Assembly (NCBI GenBank): GCA_016218705.1
Contig: JACRDC010000072.1
Span: forward strand, 1-49,263
Reading direction: 5' to 3'
DNA from: Desulfarculus sp.
GTDB lineage: Bacteria; Desulfobacterota; Desulfarculia; Desulfarculales; Desulfarculaceae
DNA length: 49,263 nt
Positions 31,445-41,469 of this stretch are shown one piece after another; position 1 is the stretch's first letter, and each line of letters opens with the position of its first letter. The notes beneath the pieces were generated by a model that was not told the origin of the DNA, made no database searches, and saw only the letters and a program-made list of their open reading frames with translations. A program made the translations under genes and the position numbers.

Positions 31445-34400
31445 ATCCGCCGGGCGCGCAGGCGCCGGGCCAGGCGGTCGAAGTAGAGGTAGATCACCGG
31501 CGTGGTGTAGAGGGTCAGCGCCTGGCTTATCACCAGGCCGCCGATGATGGCGATGCCCATGGGCACCCTGAGCTCGGAGCCCACGCCGCCGCCCAGGGCC
31601 AGGGGCAATGCGCCCAAGAGGGCGGCCATGGTGGTCATCATGATGGGCCGAAAACGCAGCAGGCAGGCCTCGAAGATGGCCTCCTCGGGGGGCTTGCCCT
31701 CGTGCCGCTCGGCCTCCAGGGCGAAGTCAATGACCATGATGCCGTTCTTCTTGACGATGCCGATGAGCAGGATCACGCCGATCACCGCGATGACCGTGAA
31801 GTCCAGCTTGAAGGCCATCAAGGCCAACACCGCCCCCACCCCGGCCGAGGGCAGGGTGGAGAGGATGGTGACCGGGTGGATGTAGCTCTCGTAGAGCACA
31901 CCCAGCACGATGTACACCGTCACCAGGGCCGCCAGGATCAAGAGCGGCTGGCTTTTCAGCGAGGCCATGAAGGCCAAAGCCGTGCCCTGGAAGCTCAGGC
32001 GGGCGCTGGCCGGCAGGTCCATGGCCTGGGCGTGGGCCTGGATGGCCTCCACGGCGTGGCCCAGGGAGGAGCCCGGCGCCAGGTCGAAGGAGATGGTCAC
32101 CGCCGGGAACTGGCCCTGGCGGTTGATGGCCAGGGGGCCGGTGGTCTGCTCCAGGCGGGCCACGGCCATGAGCGGCACCTGGCCGCCGCCGGCGCCGCGC
32201 AGGTAGATGGCGTGCAGCCCCTGGGGACCCTGGGACACCCCCGCCCCGGCGGCCAGCACCACGCGGTACTGGTTAAGCTCGGTGAAGATGGTGGAGACCT
32301 GGCGCTGGCCAAAGGCGTCGTAGAGGGCGTCGTCAATGGCCTGTGGGGTGATGCCCAGGCGGGCGGCGGTGGCCCGGTCAATGGTCAACTGGGCGCGCAG
32401 GCCCTGGTCCTGCTGGTCGCTGCTCACCCCGGACAGCTCCGGCCGCTGGTTCAAGGCCTCCACCAGGCGGGGGCCCAGTTGGTTCAGACGCGCCAGGTCC
32501 GGGTCCTCCACGGTCAGCTTGTACTGGGTGCGGCTGACGCGGGCGTCCACGGTGAGGTCCTGCACCGGCTGCATGTACAGGGTGATGCCCCGCACCCGCT
32601 CCAAGGCCGGTTGCAGGCGGCTTATCACCTGGCTGGCGCTCAGGCGGCGCTCGGCCAGGGGCTTCAGGTTGATCTGGATGCGTCCGCTGTTCAGGGTGGT
32701 GTTGGTGCCGTCTATGCCGATGAAGGACGACAGGCTCTCCACGGCCGGGTCTTTCAGTATCTCCACGGCCAGGGCCTGCTGCCGCGCGGCCATGGCCGGG
32801 AAGGAGATGGTCTGGGGCGCCTGGGAGATGCCCATGATGACCCCGGTGTCCTGCACCGGGAAGAAGCCCTTGGGAATGTAGATGTACAGGAGCACCGTCA
32901 GCGCCAGGGTGGCCAGGGCCACCAGCAGGGTGGCCGGCTGATGCCTGAGGACCCACATTAAGGATGTGCCGTAGTGCTCGATAATGCTGTCAAAAGCCGT
33001 TTGGGTCCAGTTGAAGAAGCGGCCCTGCTCGTGGCCGGGCTTGAGTAGCCGCGCGCACATCATGGGGGTGAGCGTCAGGGAGACCGCCGCCGAGATGAGG
33101 ATGGTCACGCCCAGGGTGATGGCGAACTCGCGGAACAGGCGCCCCACCACGTCGCCCATGAACAGCAGGGGAATGAGCACGGCGATGAGCGAGATGGTCA
33201 GCGAGATGATGGTGAAGCCGATCTGCTTGGAGCCCTTGAGCGCCGCCGCCAGGGGGGTGTCGCCCTCCTCCACGTAGCGGGCGATGTTCTCGATCATGAC
33301 GATGGCGTCGTCCACCACGAAGCCGGTGGAGATGGTCAGCGCCATGAGCGAGAGGTTGTTGAGGCTGAAGCCCAGGAGGTACATCACCCCGAAGCTGCCC
33401 ACCAGGGATAGGGGCACGGCCACGCTGGGGATGGCCGTGGCCGGCAGGTTGCGCAGGAACAAAAAAATGACCAGCACCACCAGCACCACGGCCAGCATCA
33501 GCTCGTGCTGCACGTCGGCCACCGAGGCCCGGATGGTGGTGGTGCGGTCGGTGAGCACCGTGACCCGCACCGAGGGGGGCAGGGCCTCTTGCAGTTGGGG
33601 CAGCAGGCGCTTGATGCGGTCCACCACCTCGATGACGTTGGCCCCGGGCTGGCGCTGGATGTTGACGATCACCGCCGGGTCCTGGTTCATCCAGGCCGCC
33701 TGGCGCACGTCCTCGGCGCCGTCCACCACCTCGGCCACCTCGGACAGGCGCACCGGCGCGCCGTTACGGTAGGCCACCACCAGGGGCCGGTACTCGGCGG
33801 CGGTGAAGAGCTGGTCGTTGGCGCCGATGACGTAGGACTGCATGGGGCCGTCAAAGCTGCCCTTGGCCTGGTTGACGTTGGCGGCGGCGATGGCGGCGCG
33901 CAGGTCCTCCAGGGTCAGGCCGTAGGCGGCCAGGGCCAGGGGGTTGGCGTGCACGCGCACGGCCGGACGTTGCCCGCCGCTGATGCTCACCAGGCCCACC
34001 CCGGGCAACTGTGATATCTTCTGGGCGAAGCGGGTGTCGGCCAGGTCGGCCACCTTGGGCAGGGGCAGGGCCTCAGAGGTCAGCGCCAAGGTGAGGATGG
34101 GCGCGTCGGCCGGATTGACCTTGCTGTAGACCGGCGGGTTGGGCAGGTCCTTGGGCAGGAAGGTGAAGGCGGCGTTGATGGCCGCCTGCACCTGCTGCTC
34201 GGCCACGTCCAGGTTCAGCTCCAGGGTGAATTGCAGGGTGACGATGGAGCTGCCGCTACTGCTGGTGGAGGTCATCTGGGTCAGGCCGGGCATCTGGCCG
34301 AACTGGCGCTCCAGGGGCGAGGTGACCGAGGAGGCCATGACGTCGGGGCTGGCGCCGGGGTAGAAGGTGCGCACCTGGATGGTGGGGTAGTCCACCTGGG

Positions 34401-34512
34401 GCAGGGCCGAGACGGCCAACTGGTGGTAGGCCACGGCCCCGGCCAGCAGGATGGCCACCATCAAGAGGGTGGTGGCCACAGGCCGCTCTATGAAGATGCG
34501 GGAGAAGTTCAT
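31441..34512 (-). CDS. mdtB: RND efflux pump inner-membrane subunit, MdtB-like
   Basis: 1023 residues. It pairs with the MdtC-like pump. It begins [41 protein letters not shown] and keeps the TM4 Asp pair ([16 protein letters not shown]), so both pumps look proton-competent by sequence. Porter-domain stretches ([20 protein letters not shown], then [33 protein letters not shown]) are standard for the family. Its start overlaps the adaptor stop by 4 nt, and its stop overlaps the MdtC-like start. Substrate cannot be deduced. Confidence 0.93.
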   Translation of the reverse strand: MNFSRIFIERPVATTLLMVAILLAGAVAYHQLAVSALPQVDYPTIQVRTFYPGASPDVMASSVTSPLERQFGQMPGLTQMTSTSSSGSSIVTLQFTLELNLDVAEQQVQAAINAAFTFLPKDLPNPPVYSKVNPADAPILTLALTSEALPLPKVADLADTRFAQKISQLPGVGLVSISGGQRPAVRVHANPLALAAYGLTLEDLRAAIAAANVNQAKGSFDGPMQSYVIGANDQLFTAAEYRPLVVAYRNGAPVRLSEVAEVVDGAEDVRQAAWMNQDPAVIVNIQRQPGANVIEVVDRIKRLLPQLQEALPPSVRVTVLTDRTTTIRASVADVQHELMLAVVLVVLVIFLFLRNLPATAIPSVAVPLSLVGSFGVMYLLGFSLNNLSLMALTISTGFVVDDAIVMIENIARYVEEGDTPLAAALKGSKQIGFTIISLTISLIAVLIPLLFMGDVVGRLFREFAITLGVTILISAAVSLTLTPMMCARLLKPGHEQGRFFNWTQTAFDSIIEHYGTSLMWVLRHQPATLLVALATLALTVLLYIYIPKGFFPVQDTGVIMGISQAPQTISFPAMAARQQALAVEILKDPAVESLSSFIGIDGTNTTLNSGRIQINLKPLAERRLSASQVISRLQPALERVRGITLYMQPVQDLTVDARVSRTQYKLTVEDPDLARLNQLGPRLVEALNQRPELSGVSSDQQDQGLRAQLTIDRATAARLGITPQAIDDALYDAFGQRQVSTIFTELNQYRVVLAAGAGVSQGPQGLHAIYLRGAGGGQVPLMAVARLEQTTGPLAINRQGQFPAVTISFDLAPGSSLGHAVEAIQAHAQAMDLPASARLSFQGTALAFMASLKSQPLLILAALVTVYIVLGVLYESYIHPVTILSTLPSAGVGAVLALMAFKLDFTVIAVIGVILLIGIVKKNGIMVIDFALEAERHEGKPPEEAIFEACLLRFRPIMMTTMAALLGALPLALGGGVGSELRVPMGIAIIGGLVISQALTLYTTPVIYLYFDRLARRLRARRI

Positions 34513-35732
34513 GGGGCCTTGGGGGCGGCGGGGCCGTTGCCTCGTTCCTTGGCCTCCACCTTGGCGCCCTCGCGCAGGCGCTCGGCGCCGTCAATGACCA
34601 CCAACTCGCCGGGCGCCAGGCCCGAGGCCACCACGGTGCGCCCCTCCTGGGTCTGGCCCAGATTGACCTTGCGCATGGCCGCGGTCTGGTCCTCCTTGAC
34701 CACGAAGACATAGACGCCCTGGGGTCCGCGCTGGATGGCCGCCGCCGGCACCACGATGGCGCCCCGCAGGGTCTCCACCAGCAGGCGGGCGTTGACGAAC
34801 TGGTTGGGGAACAGCTCGCCCCCCTGGTTGGGCAACAGGGCCTTGAGCTTGACCGTGCCGGTGCTGGTATCTATTTGGTTGTCCATGGTCAGCAGATGGC
34901 CCTGGGCCAACTTGCGCTGCTGCTCGCGGTCCCATGCCTCCACGGGCAGCTTGCCGCCGGAGCGGTATTTTTCCAGCACCTGGGTCAGGCTGTCCTCGGC
35001 GATGGTGAAGACCACGGCGATGGGCCGCACCTGGGCGATGACCAACAGCCCGCCCTGGTCGCTGGCGCGCACCATGTTGCCCGGGTCCACCAGGCGCAGG
35101 CCCACCCGGCCCTCCACGGGCGCGGTGATGTGGCAGTAGGTTATCTGTAGCCTGGCGTTGTCTATCTGTCCCTGGTCGGCCTTGACCACGCCCTCGTACT
35201 GCCTGACCAGGGCCTCCTGGGTGTCCAGTTGCTGCCTGGGGATGAGGTCCTGGGCCGCCAGTTCCTTGAAGCGCTTGAGGTCCAGGCGGGCGTTTTGGAG
35301 CAGGGCCTGGTCCTTGGCCATCTGGCCCTGGGCCTGGGTGAGCTGCACCTCGAAGGGCCGGGGGTCAATCTTGGCCAACGGTTCGCCCTTCTTGACGTCC
35401 TGGCCCTCCTGGAAATAGACCTCCATGAGGTGGCCGTCCACCCGCGAGCGCACGGTGACGGTGTTGAGCGGCGTGACCGTGCCCAGACCCGCGATATACA
35501 GGTCCACGTCGCTGACCTGGGCCGGCACGGCCACCACCGGCACGGGCAGGCCCCCGCCGGGGCGGCCCTTTTTCTCGGCGGCTGGCTGGGCCTTGCCCAG
35601 GGTGGCGTAGCCGCCGGCGGCCAGCAGCAACAGGACCGCCGCCACGATCCACCATGTACGGCGCCGCGAGGGGGCAGGTGGGGGCGCGGGGGGGCTGGCA
35701 CTGCTTGCTTGATGCTGGGGATCGCTGGACAT
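34509..35732 (-). CDS. mdtA: RND periplasmic adaptor (membrane fusion protein), MdtA-like
   Basis: 407 residues. It bridges the RND pumps and the outer-membrane channel. After a disordered Ser/Pro-rich N-terminus there is a TM anchor ([21 protein letters not shown], about residues 27-47). A lipoyl-like half ([58 protein letters not shown]), an alpha hairpin, and the barrel and membrane-proximal domains ([31 protein letters not shown]) follow. This is an uncleaved-anchor adaptor, like MdtA rather than lipidated AcrA. The gene lies 157 bp downstream of the TolC-like gene and is coupled to the pump genes. Confidence 0.92.
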   Translation of the reverse strand: MSSDPQHQASSASPPAPPPAPSRRRTWWIVAAVLLLLAAGGYATLGKAQPAAEKKGRPGGGLPVPVVAVPAQVSDVDLYIAGLGTVTPLNTVTVRSRVDGHLMEVYFQEGQDVKKGEPLAKIDPRPFEVQLTQAQGQMAKDQALLQNARLDLKRFKELAAQDLIPRQQLDTQEALVRQYEGVVKADQGQIDNARLQITYCHITAPVEGRVGLRLVDPGNMVRASDQGGLLVIAQVRPIAVVFTIAEDSLTQVLEKYRSGGKLPVEAWDREQQRKLAQGHLLTMDNQIDTSTGTVKLKALLPNQGGELFPNQFVNARLLVETLRGAIVVPAAAIQRGPQGVYVFVVKEDQTAAMRKVNLGQTQEGRTVVASGLAPGELVVIDGAERLREGAKVEAKERGNGPAAPKAP

Positions 35733-35889
35733 GGCTGGCTGCTTACCGTTTCCTAAGGGGCACTGGAGGAGGGACGAAGAAGGCCAAAGCCGGCGGAGCA
35801 GGGGTGGGGTGCCGTTTCAGCATACTCTTTGACTACCATCTCCACGCAGAATCCACACCAAGGTACCAATAGGCCCATATCGTCAATTC

Positions 35890-37278
35890 TCACCGGGAGC
35901 CGGCGTCCTTGGCTTGTTCGTTAGCCTCTCCCGGCCCGCACTGGGGACCCGAGCATCGGGCGCGCTCCAGGTTGGCCAGGGCCTGCCAGCGCAGGTAGAT
36001 GGCCTGCACCAGGTTGCCCTTGGCCTGGGTGAGCAGGTACTGGGCGTCGCTGTACTCTATGGGGCTGCCCACGCCGGCCTTCCAGCGCCCCTCGGCCAGG
36101 TTCATGTTCTCCTGGGCCTGGCGCAGGGCCACGCGGGCGGCGGCGGTGGCCTCGCCGGTCTGCCTGACGCCCAACAGGGCCACCGAGACGTCCTGGCGCA
36201 CGGCCAGCTCGATCTGCTTGATCTGGGCGTCCACCTTGCGCAAGAGGGCCTTGGCCTCGCTGACCGTGCCCTCGGTCTTGAAGCCGCTGAACAGGGGCCA
36301 GGACAGGCTGGCGCCCACCAGCCAGCCCTCTTGCAAGGGGAAGTCAACGTTGGAGTAGAGGTAGGAGGCGTTGGCGTTGAGGGAGGGGAAGTAGCCTCCC
36401 TGGGCCGTGTCCAACTGGGCCAGGGCGGCCAGCCTCTGGGCCTGTAGGGAGCCCACCTCGGGGCGCTGGGCCAGGGCCTGTTTGAGCAGGGCCTCCAGGG
36501 CCGGGGGGTCGTCCTGGGATTCGGCGACCTTGGCCAGGCGGTAGGGACCCGGGGAGGGGGGGCCGCCCAGGATGGTCTCCAGGTTAACCTTGGCGGTGTG
36601 CAGGGCGTAGGTGGTCTGGATCAGTTGCAGCCGGGTGTTGGCCACGGCCACCTCGGTGTTGGTCACGTCCAGCTTGGCCTTGAGCCCGGTCTGGTAATAG
36701 GCCTGGGCCTGTCTGAGGTGCTCCAGTTGCACCCTCAGGGATGTCTCGTAGACGGTGACCAACTCTTCCTGCTTGAGTATCTCGAAGTAGGCGTTCTTGG
36801 CGTCGCGCACCACGTCGGCCTGGGTCTTGACCAAGCCCTTCTGGGTGGCGTTGAGGGTCTGGCGGCTTTTCTCCACGCGGCCCGGGGTCTGGCCGAAGTC
36901 GTAGAGGTACTGGGAGACCGACAGACTGTTGCTGTAGCTGTTGTACTGGCCGCCGCCGCTGCCGCCCTGGGAGAGCGACTGGCGGGAGTTCTCGTACCAC
37001 TGGCGTTGATAGGCAGACTGGGCGCCCACCTGGGGCCAGTAGGCGCTCCTGGTTTGCACGAGCTGGGCCTGGGCCGTGGCCACGTCCTCTTGGGAGGCGG
37101 CCACGCCGGGGTTGTTGGCCAGGGCCGCCTGCACCACCTGTTCCAGGGTCAGCTCGGGGCCATCGCCGGGGGCGGGATCATCGGCCGCCCCGGCGGGGCC
37201 GGCCAGGGGGGCCGCCAGCAGCCAGGCGGCCAGGAGGGCGATCAGGGACCAAGTTGGAGGCTTGCGTTTCATTTCCAT
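35890..37278 (-). CDS. TolC-family outer-membrane channel protein (RND operon)
   Basis: 462 residues with a cleavable signal (WSLIALLAAWLLAAPLAGPAGAADD). The TolC repeat structure is seen as two similar helical halves: LTLEQVVQAALANNPGVAASQEDVATAQAQLVQTRSAYWPQV near the N-terminus, and LAQRPEVGSLQAQRLAALAQLDTAQGGYFPSL in the second half. Long coiled-coil helices follow each. It forms the trimeric exit duct for the adjacent RND pump. ATG 37278 is used; a second ATG two codons later is equally possible. It is the first gene of the operon, and the 157-bp gap before the adaptor contains a TTGACG hexamer (minus strand, 35881-35886) that might be an internal promoter -35. Confidence 0.9.
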   Translation of the reverse strand: MEMKRKPPTWSLIALLAAWLLAAPLAGPAGAADDPAPGDGPELTLEQVVQAALANNPGVAASQEDVATAQAQLVQTRSAYWPQVGAQSAYQRQWYENSRQSLSQGGSGGGQYNSYSNSLSVSQYLYDFGQTPGRVEKSRQTLNATQKGLVKTQADVVRDAKNAYFEILKQEELVTVYETSLRVQLEHLRQAQAYYQTGLKAKLDVTNTEVAVANTRLQLIQTTYALHTAKVNLETILGGPPSPGPYRLAKVAESQDDPPALEALLKQALAQRPEVGSLQAQRLAALAQLDTAQGGYFPSLNANASYLYSNVDFPLQEGWLVGASLSWPLFSGFKTEGTVSEAKALLRKVDAQIKQIELAVRQDVSVALLGVRQTGEATAAARVALRQAQENMNLAEGRWKAGVGSPIEYSDAQYLLTQAKGNLVQAIYLRWQALANLERARCSGPQCGPGEANEQAKDAGSR

Positions 37279-37449
37279 CCGTCATCAAGTCTGGCCATGG
37301 CTGTGGGCCGCCGCCCGGCTTGGCCGGCGCCAGCCGTGGCGCGGCCAAAAGCAAGGCGGGCCGTCCTCGTGGTCCCCAGCCAGGCGTCAGGCCTGGCTGG
37401 GGTGAGTTCTAGGCCCGCCGGGAGAGCCAGGTGGGGCCGGCGGCCCCGC

Positions 37450-38094
37450 CTAGCCTTGCGGCATGCCGGCCACGGGCACGGTGTACTTCTGGGCCACCCA
37501 TCCCCACAGGCCGTTGGGCATCTGCACGTTGAGCCAGCCAGCGGCGCCTCCGCGCACCGGCATCTGCTGGCCCTGGTTCACCACCGCCACCGCGGGGTAG
37601 TGGGCACCCGGGCCGGAGCGCACGTTGAGCGTGGGGATGGTCACCACCACCATGCCGCCGACCGCGTAGGGCGCCGGGTCGGCCATCACCACCGGCGGCG
37701 GGGCGGAGACCACGGCGCCGGGAGGCGGGTCCACCACCATGTAGCCGCCGGGGGTCTGCTGATAGTAGATACCGTTGTAGGTGTAGTAGGTCAGACCGCC
37801 CAGGACCACGGCGGCGGCGGCAAAGGGCAGGACGTTGAGGAAGAAGCCCCGGGGTGGCCGCGTGCGGTAGTAGTAGCCCCCGCGGTGGTGGTAATAGTGG
37901 CCGCCGTGATAGTAGTAGTTCCTGCCGCCATGGTGATAGCGGTGATGGCCGTGCGGCAGGCTGCGGTACCTGTCATGATGCCCATGGCGGGGCTGGGCTA
38001 GGGCCACGGCCGGCAGGGCCAGGCTCATGGCCATCAGCAGGCATAACCCTCGGCATATCCTTCCCAAGAAACCGCGACCGTTGAGGATGACCAT
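37450..38094 (-). CDS. Secreted SH3b-domain protein with His/Tyr-rich region (DUF6515-like)
   Basis: 214 residues from ATG 38094; a longer frame begins 14 codons earlier but has a poorer start. A signal peptide (ICRGLCLLMAMSLALPAVALA) is followed by a His/Tyr/Gly-rich stretch (HGHHDRYRS to RTRPPRG), then a hydrophobic segment (FFLNVLPFAAAAVVLGGLTYYTYNG). Next is the GIYYQQTPGGYMVVDPPPGAVV pattern typical of DUF6515 proteins, and a bacterial SH3 domain (TLNVRSGPGAHYPAVAVVNQGQQMPVRGGAAGWLNVQMPNGLWGWVAQKY). SH3b domains usually bind peptidoglycan. The His-rich stretch could bind metal. It is a monocistronic-looking envelope protein. Confidence 0.8.
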   Translation of the reverse strand: MVILNGRGFLGRICRGLCLLMAMSLALPAVALAQPRHGHHDRYRSLPHGHHRYHHGGRNYYYHGGHYYHHRGGYYYRTRPPRGFFLNVLPFAAAAVVLGGLTYYTYNGIYYQQTPGGYMVVDPPPGAVVSAPPPVVMADPAPYAVGGMVVVTIPTLNVRSGPGAHYPAVAVVNQGQQMPVRGGAAGWLNVQMPNGLWGWVAQKYTVPVAGMPQG

Positions 38095-38403
38095 GGCCTT
38101 TACTCCAGGCTTATGTTGTAAACCCAAGTTGGCCACCGTCGGGCGCCCTGGCTACCCCCAACCCCCCAAGCAGAAGGCGTGCCAACGGCACCGCGGCGGC
38201 CAGTGCTGACTAATTATAGTTAAATCCGTGTCCTGGGGAAAGGAAAGTTGCGAGGGCAAGTAATGGGCGCGTAGGGGGTGTATAAATAATATGCGCCGAG
38301 GCCCCAAGGGCGCGAAAGTAATACACACCCCTCCAGCGCGCCGCCGGGGGGGCGGCCAGGGGCGAGACTGGCCGCCCTTGGCCCTGGCGCCGCCTGGCCC
38401 TGT
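38095..38403. other. Intergenic region with two inverted-repeat structures
   Basis: 309 bp with no gene. Structure 1: GGGTGTAT (38276-38283) pairs with ATACACACCC (38321-38330, one bulged AC) around an inner GCGCC (38293-38297)/GGCGC (38309-38313) stem. Structure 2: GGGCGGCCAG (38350-38359) with CTGGCCGCCC (38368-38377), a perfect 10-bp stem with an 8-nt loop, just downstream of the minus-strand hydrolase gene that ends at 38404. No U-tract follows it, so it would be an atypical terminator. The AT-rich patch near 38205-38230 may hold the promoter of the SH3b gene's opposite side; none is clear. Confidence 0.5.
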
Positions 38404-39138
38404 TCAGCGCAGCTTGCGCACGCGCACCTCAATGCCCGGCGTGTCCTTCATCAGGGCCAGCAACAGGCCGGGGTCGGTCTGGCCGTAGTGATAGGGGTAG
38501 AGCACCCGGGGTTTGAAGGCCTGGGCCGCGTCGGCCACCATCTCGGGGGTCATGGTGAAGGGCAGGCTCATGGGCAGGAAGGCTACGTCAATGCCCTTGA
38601 GTGCCTTCATCTCGGGGGTGTTCTCGGTGTCGCCGGCCAGGTAGACCTTCCGGCCGCCAAAGGTGACCACGTAGCCGTTGCCCACGCCCTGGGGGTGATA
38701 GGGCAGGCCGGGCTGGCGCATGTGCACCAGGTTGTAGGCCGGCACGGCCTCGATGGTCAGACCCAGAAGCTGGGTTTGTTGCCCGTTGGACAGCACCTGG
38801 CAGCCGGGCAGCTTTTCGGCGCCCGCCTGATTGCAGACCAGCAGGGTCTGGGGGGTGCGAATTTTTTCAATGGCCGCCAGGTCCAGGTGGTCGCGGTGCT
38901 CGTGGGTGACCAGGATGAGGTCGGCCTTGGGCAGGGCGTCATAATCGCCCTGCTGGGTCCACGGGTCCACGTGGATGACCTTGCCGCCATACTCGAAGAC
39001 CAGGCTGGCGTGGCCCACGAAGGTGATGGCCAGGTCTCCGCCAGCGGTGGGGATGACGTCTTGTTCGGGCTGGGCCACGGCCGGGGCGGCCAGGGCCAGG
39101 AGCAGCAACCCACAGACCAGGGCCAACATGCCACGCAT
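38404..39138 (-). CDS. Exported metallo-beta-lactamase-fold hydrolase (UlaG/UPF0173-like)
   Basis: 244 residues with a signal peptide (MLALVCGLLLLALAAPAVAQ) and AAGGAGG just upstream of the ATG. The MBL-fold zinc site is visible: VTHEHRDHLD (HxHxDH, about residues 78-87), later LAGDTENTPEMKAL with the metal Asp, and LYPYHYGQTDPG with the third-site His. UlaG/UPF0173 members hydrolyse lactones and phosphodiester-like substrates; most are cytoplasmic, so the clear signal peptide here is notable. Downstream (to the left) is a perfect hairpin at 38350-38377. Substrate unknown. Confidence 0.88.
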   Translation of the reverse strand: MRGMLALVCGLLLLALAAPAVAQPEQDVIPTAGGDLAITFVGHASLVFEYGGKVIHVDPWTQQGDYDALPKADLILVTHEHRDHLDLAAIEKIRTPQTLLVCNQAGAEKLPGCQVLSNGQQTQLLGLTIEAVPAYNLVHMRQPGLPYHPQGVGNGYVVTFGGRKVYLAGDTENTPEMKALKGIDVAFLPMSLPFTMTPEMVADAAQAFKPRVLYPYHYGQTDPGLLLALMKDTPGIEVRVRKLR

Positions 39139-39216
39139 GGCCGACCTCCTTGCTTGGCCCTCGCGGCTGGTCTGGCCGGAGGGGATTGGGTTGTGGGCGG
39201 GCGGTGGTGGACCCCT

Positions 39217-40449
39217 CTAGGCCAGGATGTCCACCGCCTCGCGCATCAGTTGACCGATGGGCAGCCGCCGGGGGCAGGCCGCCTCGGCGGGGCTGAAATC
39301 GGCGCGCGCCAGCTCCCGGCGCACCTGGCCGGGCAGCTCGGCAAAGCGGTCGCGGGCCAGGCCCGGGTCCTGGTAGGCGCGGTAGTACATAAGGTAGCGC
39401 ATCACGTCGCTCACCGGCAGGGGCTGGCCAATGGCCTGGGAGCACAACTCGCCGCAGCCGGCGCAGTAGTCGCCGCAGGTCTCGGCGGCGTGGCGGGCCA
39501 ACAGCGCCCGGTCGCCCTGGCTGAGTTGCACCTGGCCCACGGCGGCGGCGGCGTTGGCGGCCAGGATGGTCAGGTTGGGCATCTGGGAGCAGATGCTGGC
39601 GATGCGGCTATCCTCCCACACGGCCATGAGCTTGGCCTGGGCGTCGCTGAAGCCCTTCTTCATGAAGCGGCCGGCCATGTTCTCTTCGGCTTCGCTGTCG
39701 CTCTTCACCGGTCCGCCGCCCATGGTCTTCATGGCCGTGAGCCCTATGCCGGCCTGGTGGCAGGCCTCCACGGCGGCCCGCATGCGCCCCTCGTGCATCA
39801 GGCGGTAGTTGTATGTGAACATAACGCCGTCTATCCAGGGCAGAGGCGCGGCGTCCTCCAGGCAGGTCTCCATATTGCTGTGGGTGGAGAAACCGAACAG
39901 GCGTATCTTGCCGGCCTTCTTCATGGCCTGGCCCCACTCCTGCAACTGGGGGGTCATTTCCTCGATGTTCGAGATGCCGTGCACGAAGAACAGGTCCACG
40001 TGGTCGGTGTTCAGGCGCTTGAGGCTGGCCTCCAGCCGTGGAGTGAAGTCGTGCAGGAACTTCACTTGCAGCTTGGTGACCAGGAAGACCTCCTCGCGGG
40101 TGCCGGGGTTCTTGGCGAACCAGCGGCCAATGCCCTCCTCGCTGCGGGTACCGCCGTAGCCCTCGGCGGTGTCCCAGTAGTTCACGCCCCAGTCCAGGGC
40201 CATTTTAAGCATCAGGCGGTTGTTGAGGATGTCGAACATGCCGCCCAGGCTCAAGACCGAGACCATGGTCCCCGAGCGGCCAAAGGGCCGGCGGGGCATG
40301 GGGGCCTTGGGCGCTCTGGCCTCGGCCCTGGCCAGGGGAGCCTGGCCCAACAGGGAGCCGCCGGCGGCGGCCCCCAGGCCCAGTACGGCGGCCTTCTTGA
40401 AGAAATCTCGGCGGTTGCAGCCGGTGTTGTCATGGTTTTGCTTGGCCAT
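39217..40449 (-). CDS. Tat-exported aldo/keto reductase with ferredoxin-like C-terminus
   Basis: 410 residues. The twin-arginine signal (NRRDFFKKAAVLGLGAAAGGSLLG) predicts folded export, fitting a protein that carries a cofactor. The AKR barrel shows DWGVNYWDTAEGYGGTRSEEGIG (catalytic Asp/Tyr), FLVTKLQ (Lys) and HVDLFFVHGIS (His), the catalytic tetrad. The C-terminal Cys-rich region has CGDYCAGCGELC and, about 80 residues later, AACPRRLPI, the pattern of AKR proteins that bind a [4Fe-4S] cluster. AAGGAG lies 9 nt before the ATG. It is probably an envelope redox enzyme in an anaerobe; its substrate is not deducible. Confidence 0.9.
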   Translation of the reverse strand: MAKQNHDNTGCNRRDFFKKAAVLGLGAAAGGSLLGQAPLARAEARAPKAPMPRRPFGRSGTMVSVLSLGGMFDILNNRLMLKMALDWGVNYWDTAEGYGGTRSEEGIGRWFAKNPGTREEVFLVTKLQVKFLHDFTPRLEASLKRLNTDHVDLFFVHGISNIEEMTPQLQEWGQAMKKAGKIRLFGFSTHSNMETCLEDAAPLPWIDGVMFTYNYRLMHEGRMRAAVEACHQAGIGLTAMKTMGGGPVKSDSEAEENMAGRFMKKGFSDAQAKLMAVWEDSRIASICSQMPNLTILAANAAAAVGQVQLSQGDRALLARHAAETCGDYCAGCGELCSQAIGQPLPVSDVMRYLMYYRAYQDPGLARDRFAELPGQVRRELARADFSPAEAACPRRLPIGQLMREAVDILA

Positions 40450-40508
40450 GCCCCATATCTCCTTGCTGAATCGTTAGCCAGCGGGCGCGCTGAGGCGCTT
40501 TGGCCGTG

Positions 40509-41111
40509 CTAGAGCCGCTTGCCGTCCCGCAGGTCGTATCTGGCCGGGAACTTGGCGCCCTGCATGAGGACCTCCTCGGGCACCTTAAGGCTCACCTGTC
40601 CGTCCTCCACCAAAAAGCGCAGCTCCCCGGCGACGGTGAGGCCCTCGGCCATGGCCCGCTCCAGGCCGCTCTGGGTCTGGCCGTAGTAGGCCTTGGCCTT
40701 GCTCCTGTGGTAGGACCTGCGCTCCTCGAACCACTCCTGGGCGTTCTTGTGGGGTAGCACCACGAAGACCCAGTACACCGGTCCGGCCGGGCCGGCGGCC
40801 TCCAGGTAGATGGTGTACTCGAAGTTCTTGCCCTCCTTGGCCAGGCGCTCCTGGCGGGCCGCCTCGGCATCTTCAATGAGCCAGGCCGTGGGGCAGTTCA
40901 GCGACTTGACGAAGTCGGCCACGCTGCCGAAGAGGTAGTGCGGCCCCACCTCGCGGGCCACGAAGTGCCCCTCCAGGAACCAGGCCGGCGGCGCGAAGTC
41001 CACCAAGTCGTTCTGCTGGCGGAAGTCCGGGGAGGCCAGTCCGGCGGTGGGGTGGAGGCCCAACATCAGGACCAGGACCAGCGCGGCCAGGGGCGGCGTC
41101 AATCTAGGCAT
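40509..41111 (-). CDS. Secreted protein of unknown function
   Basis: 200 residues. A signal peptide (LTPPLAALVLVLMLGLHPTAGLAS) is preceded by a good GAGGAAGG site. The mature part is mixed alpha/beta with several aromatic residues: FRQQNDLVDFAPPAWFLEGHFVAREVGPHYLFGSVADFVKSLNCPTAWLIEDAEAARQERL, then YWVFVVLPHKNAQEWFEERRSYHRSKAKAYYG, then a C-terminal ELRFLVEDGQVSLKVPEEVL. I do not recognise a domain. It shares the direction of the AKR and MBL genes (gap 59 bp to the AKR start) and may be co-transcribed with them. Confidence 0.6.
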   Translation of the reverse strand: MPRLTPPLAALVLVLMLGLHPTAGLASPDFRQQNDLVDFAPPAWFLEGHFVAREVGPHYLFGSVADFVKSLNCPTAWLIEDAEAARQERLAKEGKNFEYTIYLEAAGPAGPVYWVFVVLPHKNAQEWFEERRSYHRSKAKAYYGQTQSGLERAMAEGLTVAGELRFLVEDGQVSLKVPEEVLMQGAKFPARYDLRDGKRL

Positions 41112-41193
41112 GGCCTTCCTCGCGGCAAAAATGTTTATTGATTTAGTGTGCCAAAGGCCGGGGCGGCGCGCAACAGGCTTTGCGGGCCGGTTA
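41112..41193. other. Leader of the secreted-protein gene, no gene seen
   Basis: The 358-bp gap between 41111 and 41470 is mostly filled by repeat copy 2. The 82 bp here hold the ribosome-binding site of the minus-strand gene and a mildly AT-rich patch (TTTATTGATTTAG) that could be a promoter -10 for it. The 71 bp on the other side of the repeat (41399-41469) show nothing recognisable. Confidence 0.35.
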
Positions 41194-41398
41194 ATACCAA
41201 GTTGCGATCAAACGAGTAGTTTGATCGCAACTTGGTATGCGGGCCATGTATCCACCCCAAGCAAACTGCGTTTGCTTGGGGACCCCGGGGAATGGCCCGC
41301 CGGGCGCGAAAGCGCCCAGGAGGCCGGGCAAAACCACGTTTTTGCCCGCTCGAGGGCAAATCAAAGAGCCATGGATGGCTTTGATTGCATATTGGTAT
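41194..41398 (+). repeat. Structured ~205-bp dispersed element, copy 2
   Basis: Second copy of the element at 24700-24905, same orientation. The 5' 20-bp hairpin, the GAAA-capped hairpin, the GGGCAAAA hairpin and the AATCAAAG hairpin are nearly identical in sequence. The internal hairpin differs: here CCCCAAGCAAAC-TGC-GTTTGCTTGGGG, a perfect 12-bp stem, against an A6/T8 version in copy 1. Both arms changed and pairing was kept. The outer GCGGGCCA/TGGCCCGC stem is unchanged. The element ends TTGGTAT, inverted relative to its ATACCAA start. It lies between the end of the ABC operon and the secreted-protein gene, with no coding potential. Confidence 0.9.
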
Positions 41399-41469
41399 AA
41401 GGCCATCATCCTGGCCAGCCCTACAGGCTCCCGCTGGAGCGCGTTCGAGGATAATGGATTATCGGGCGC

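Noticed and set aside
28319-35872. Several 200-400-residue + strand frames opposite the RND operon
   Set aside because: His/Gly/Gln-rich shadow translations of RND pump genes; the minus-strand genes are full length with all motifs.
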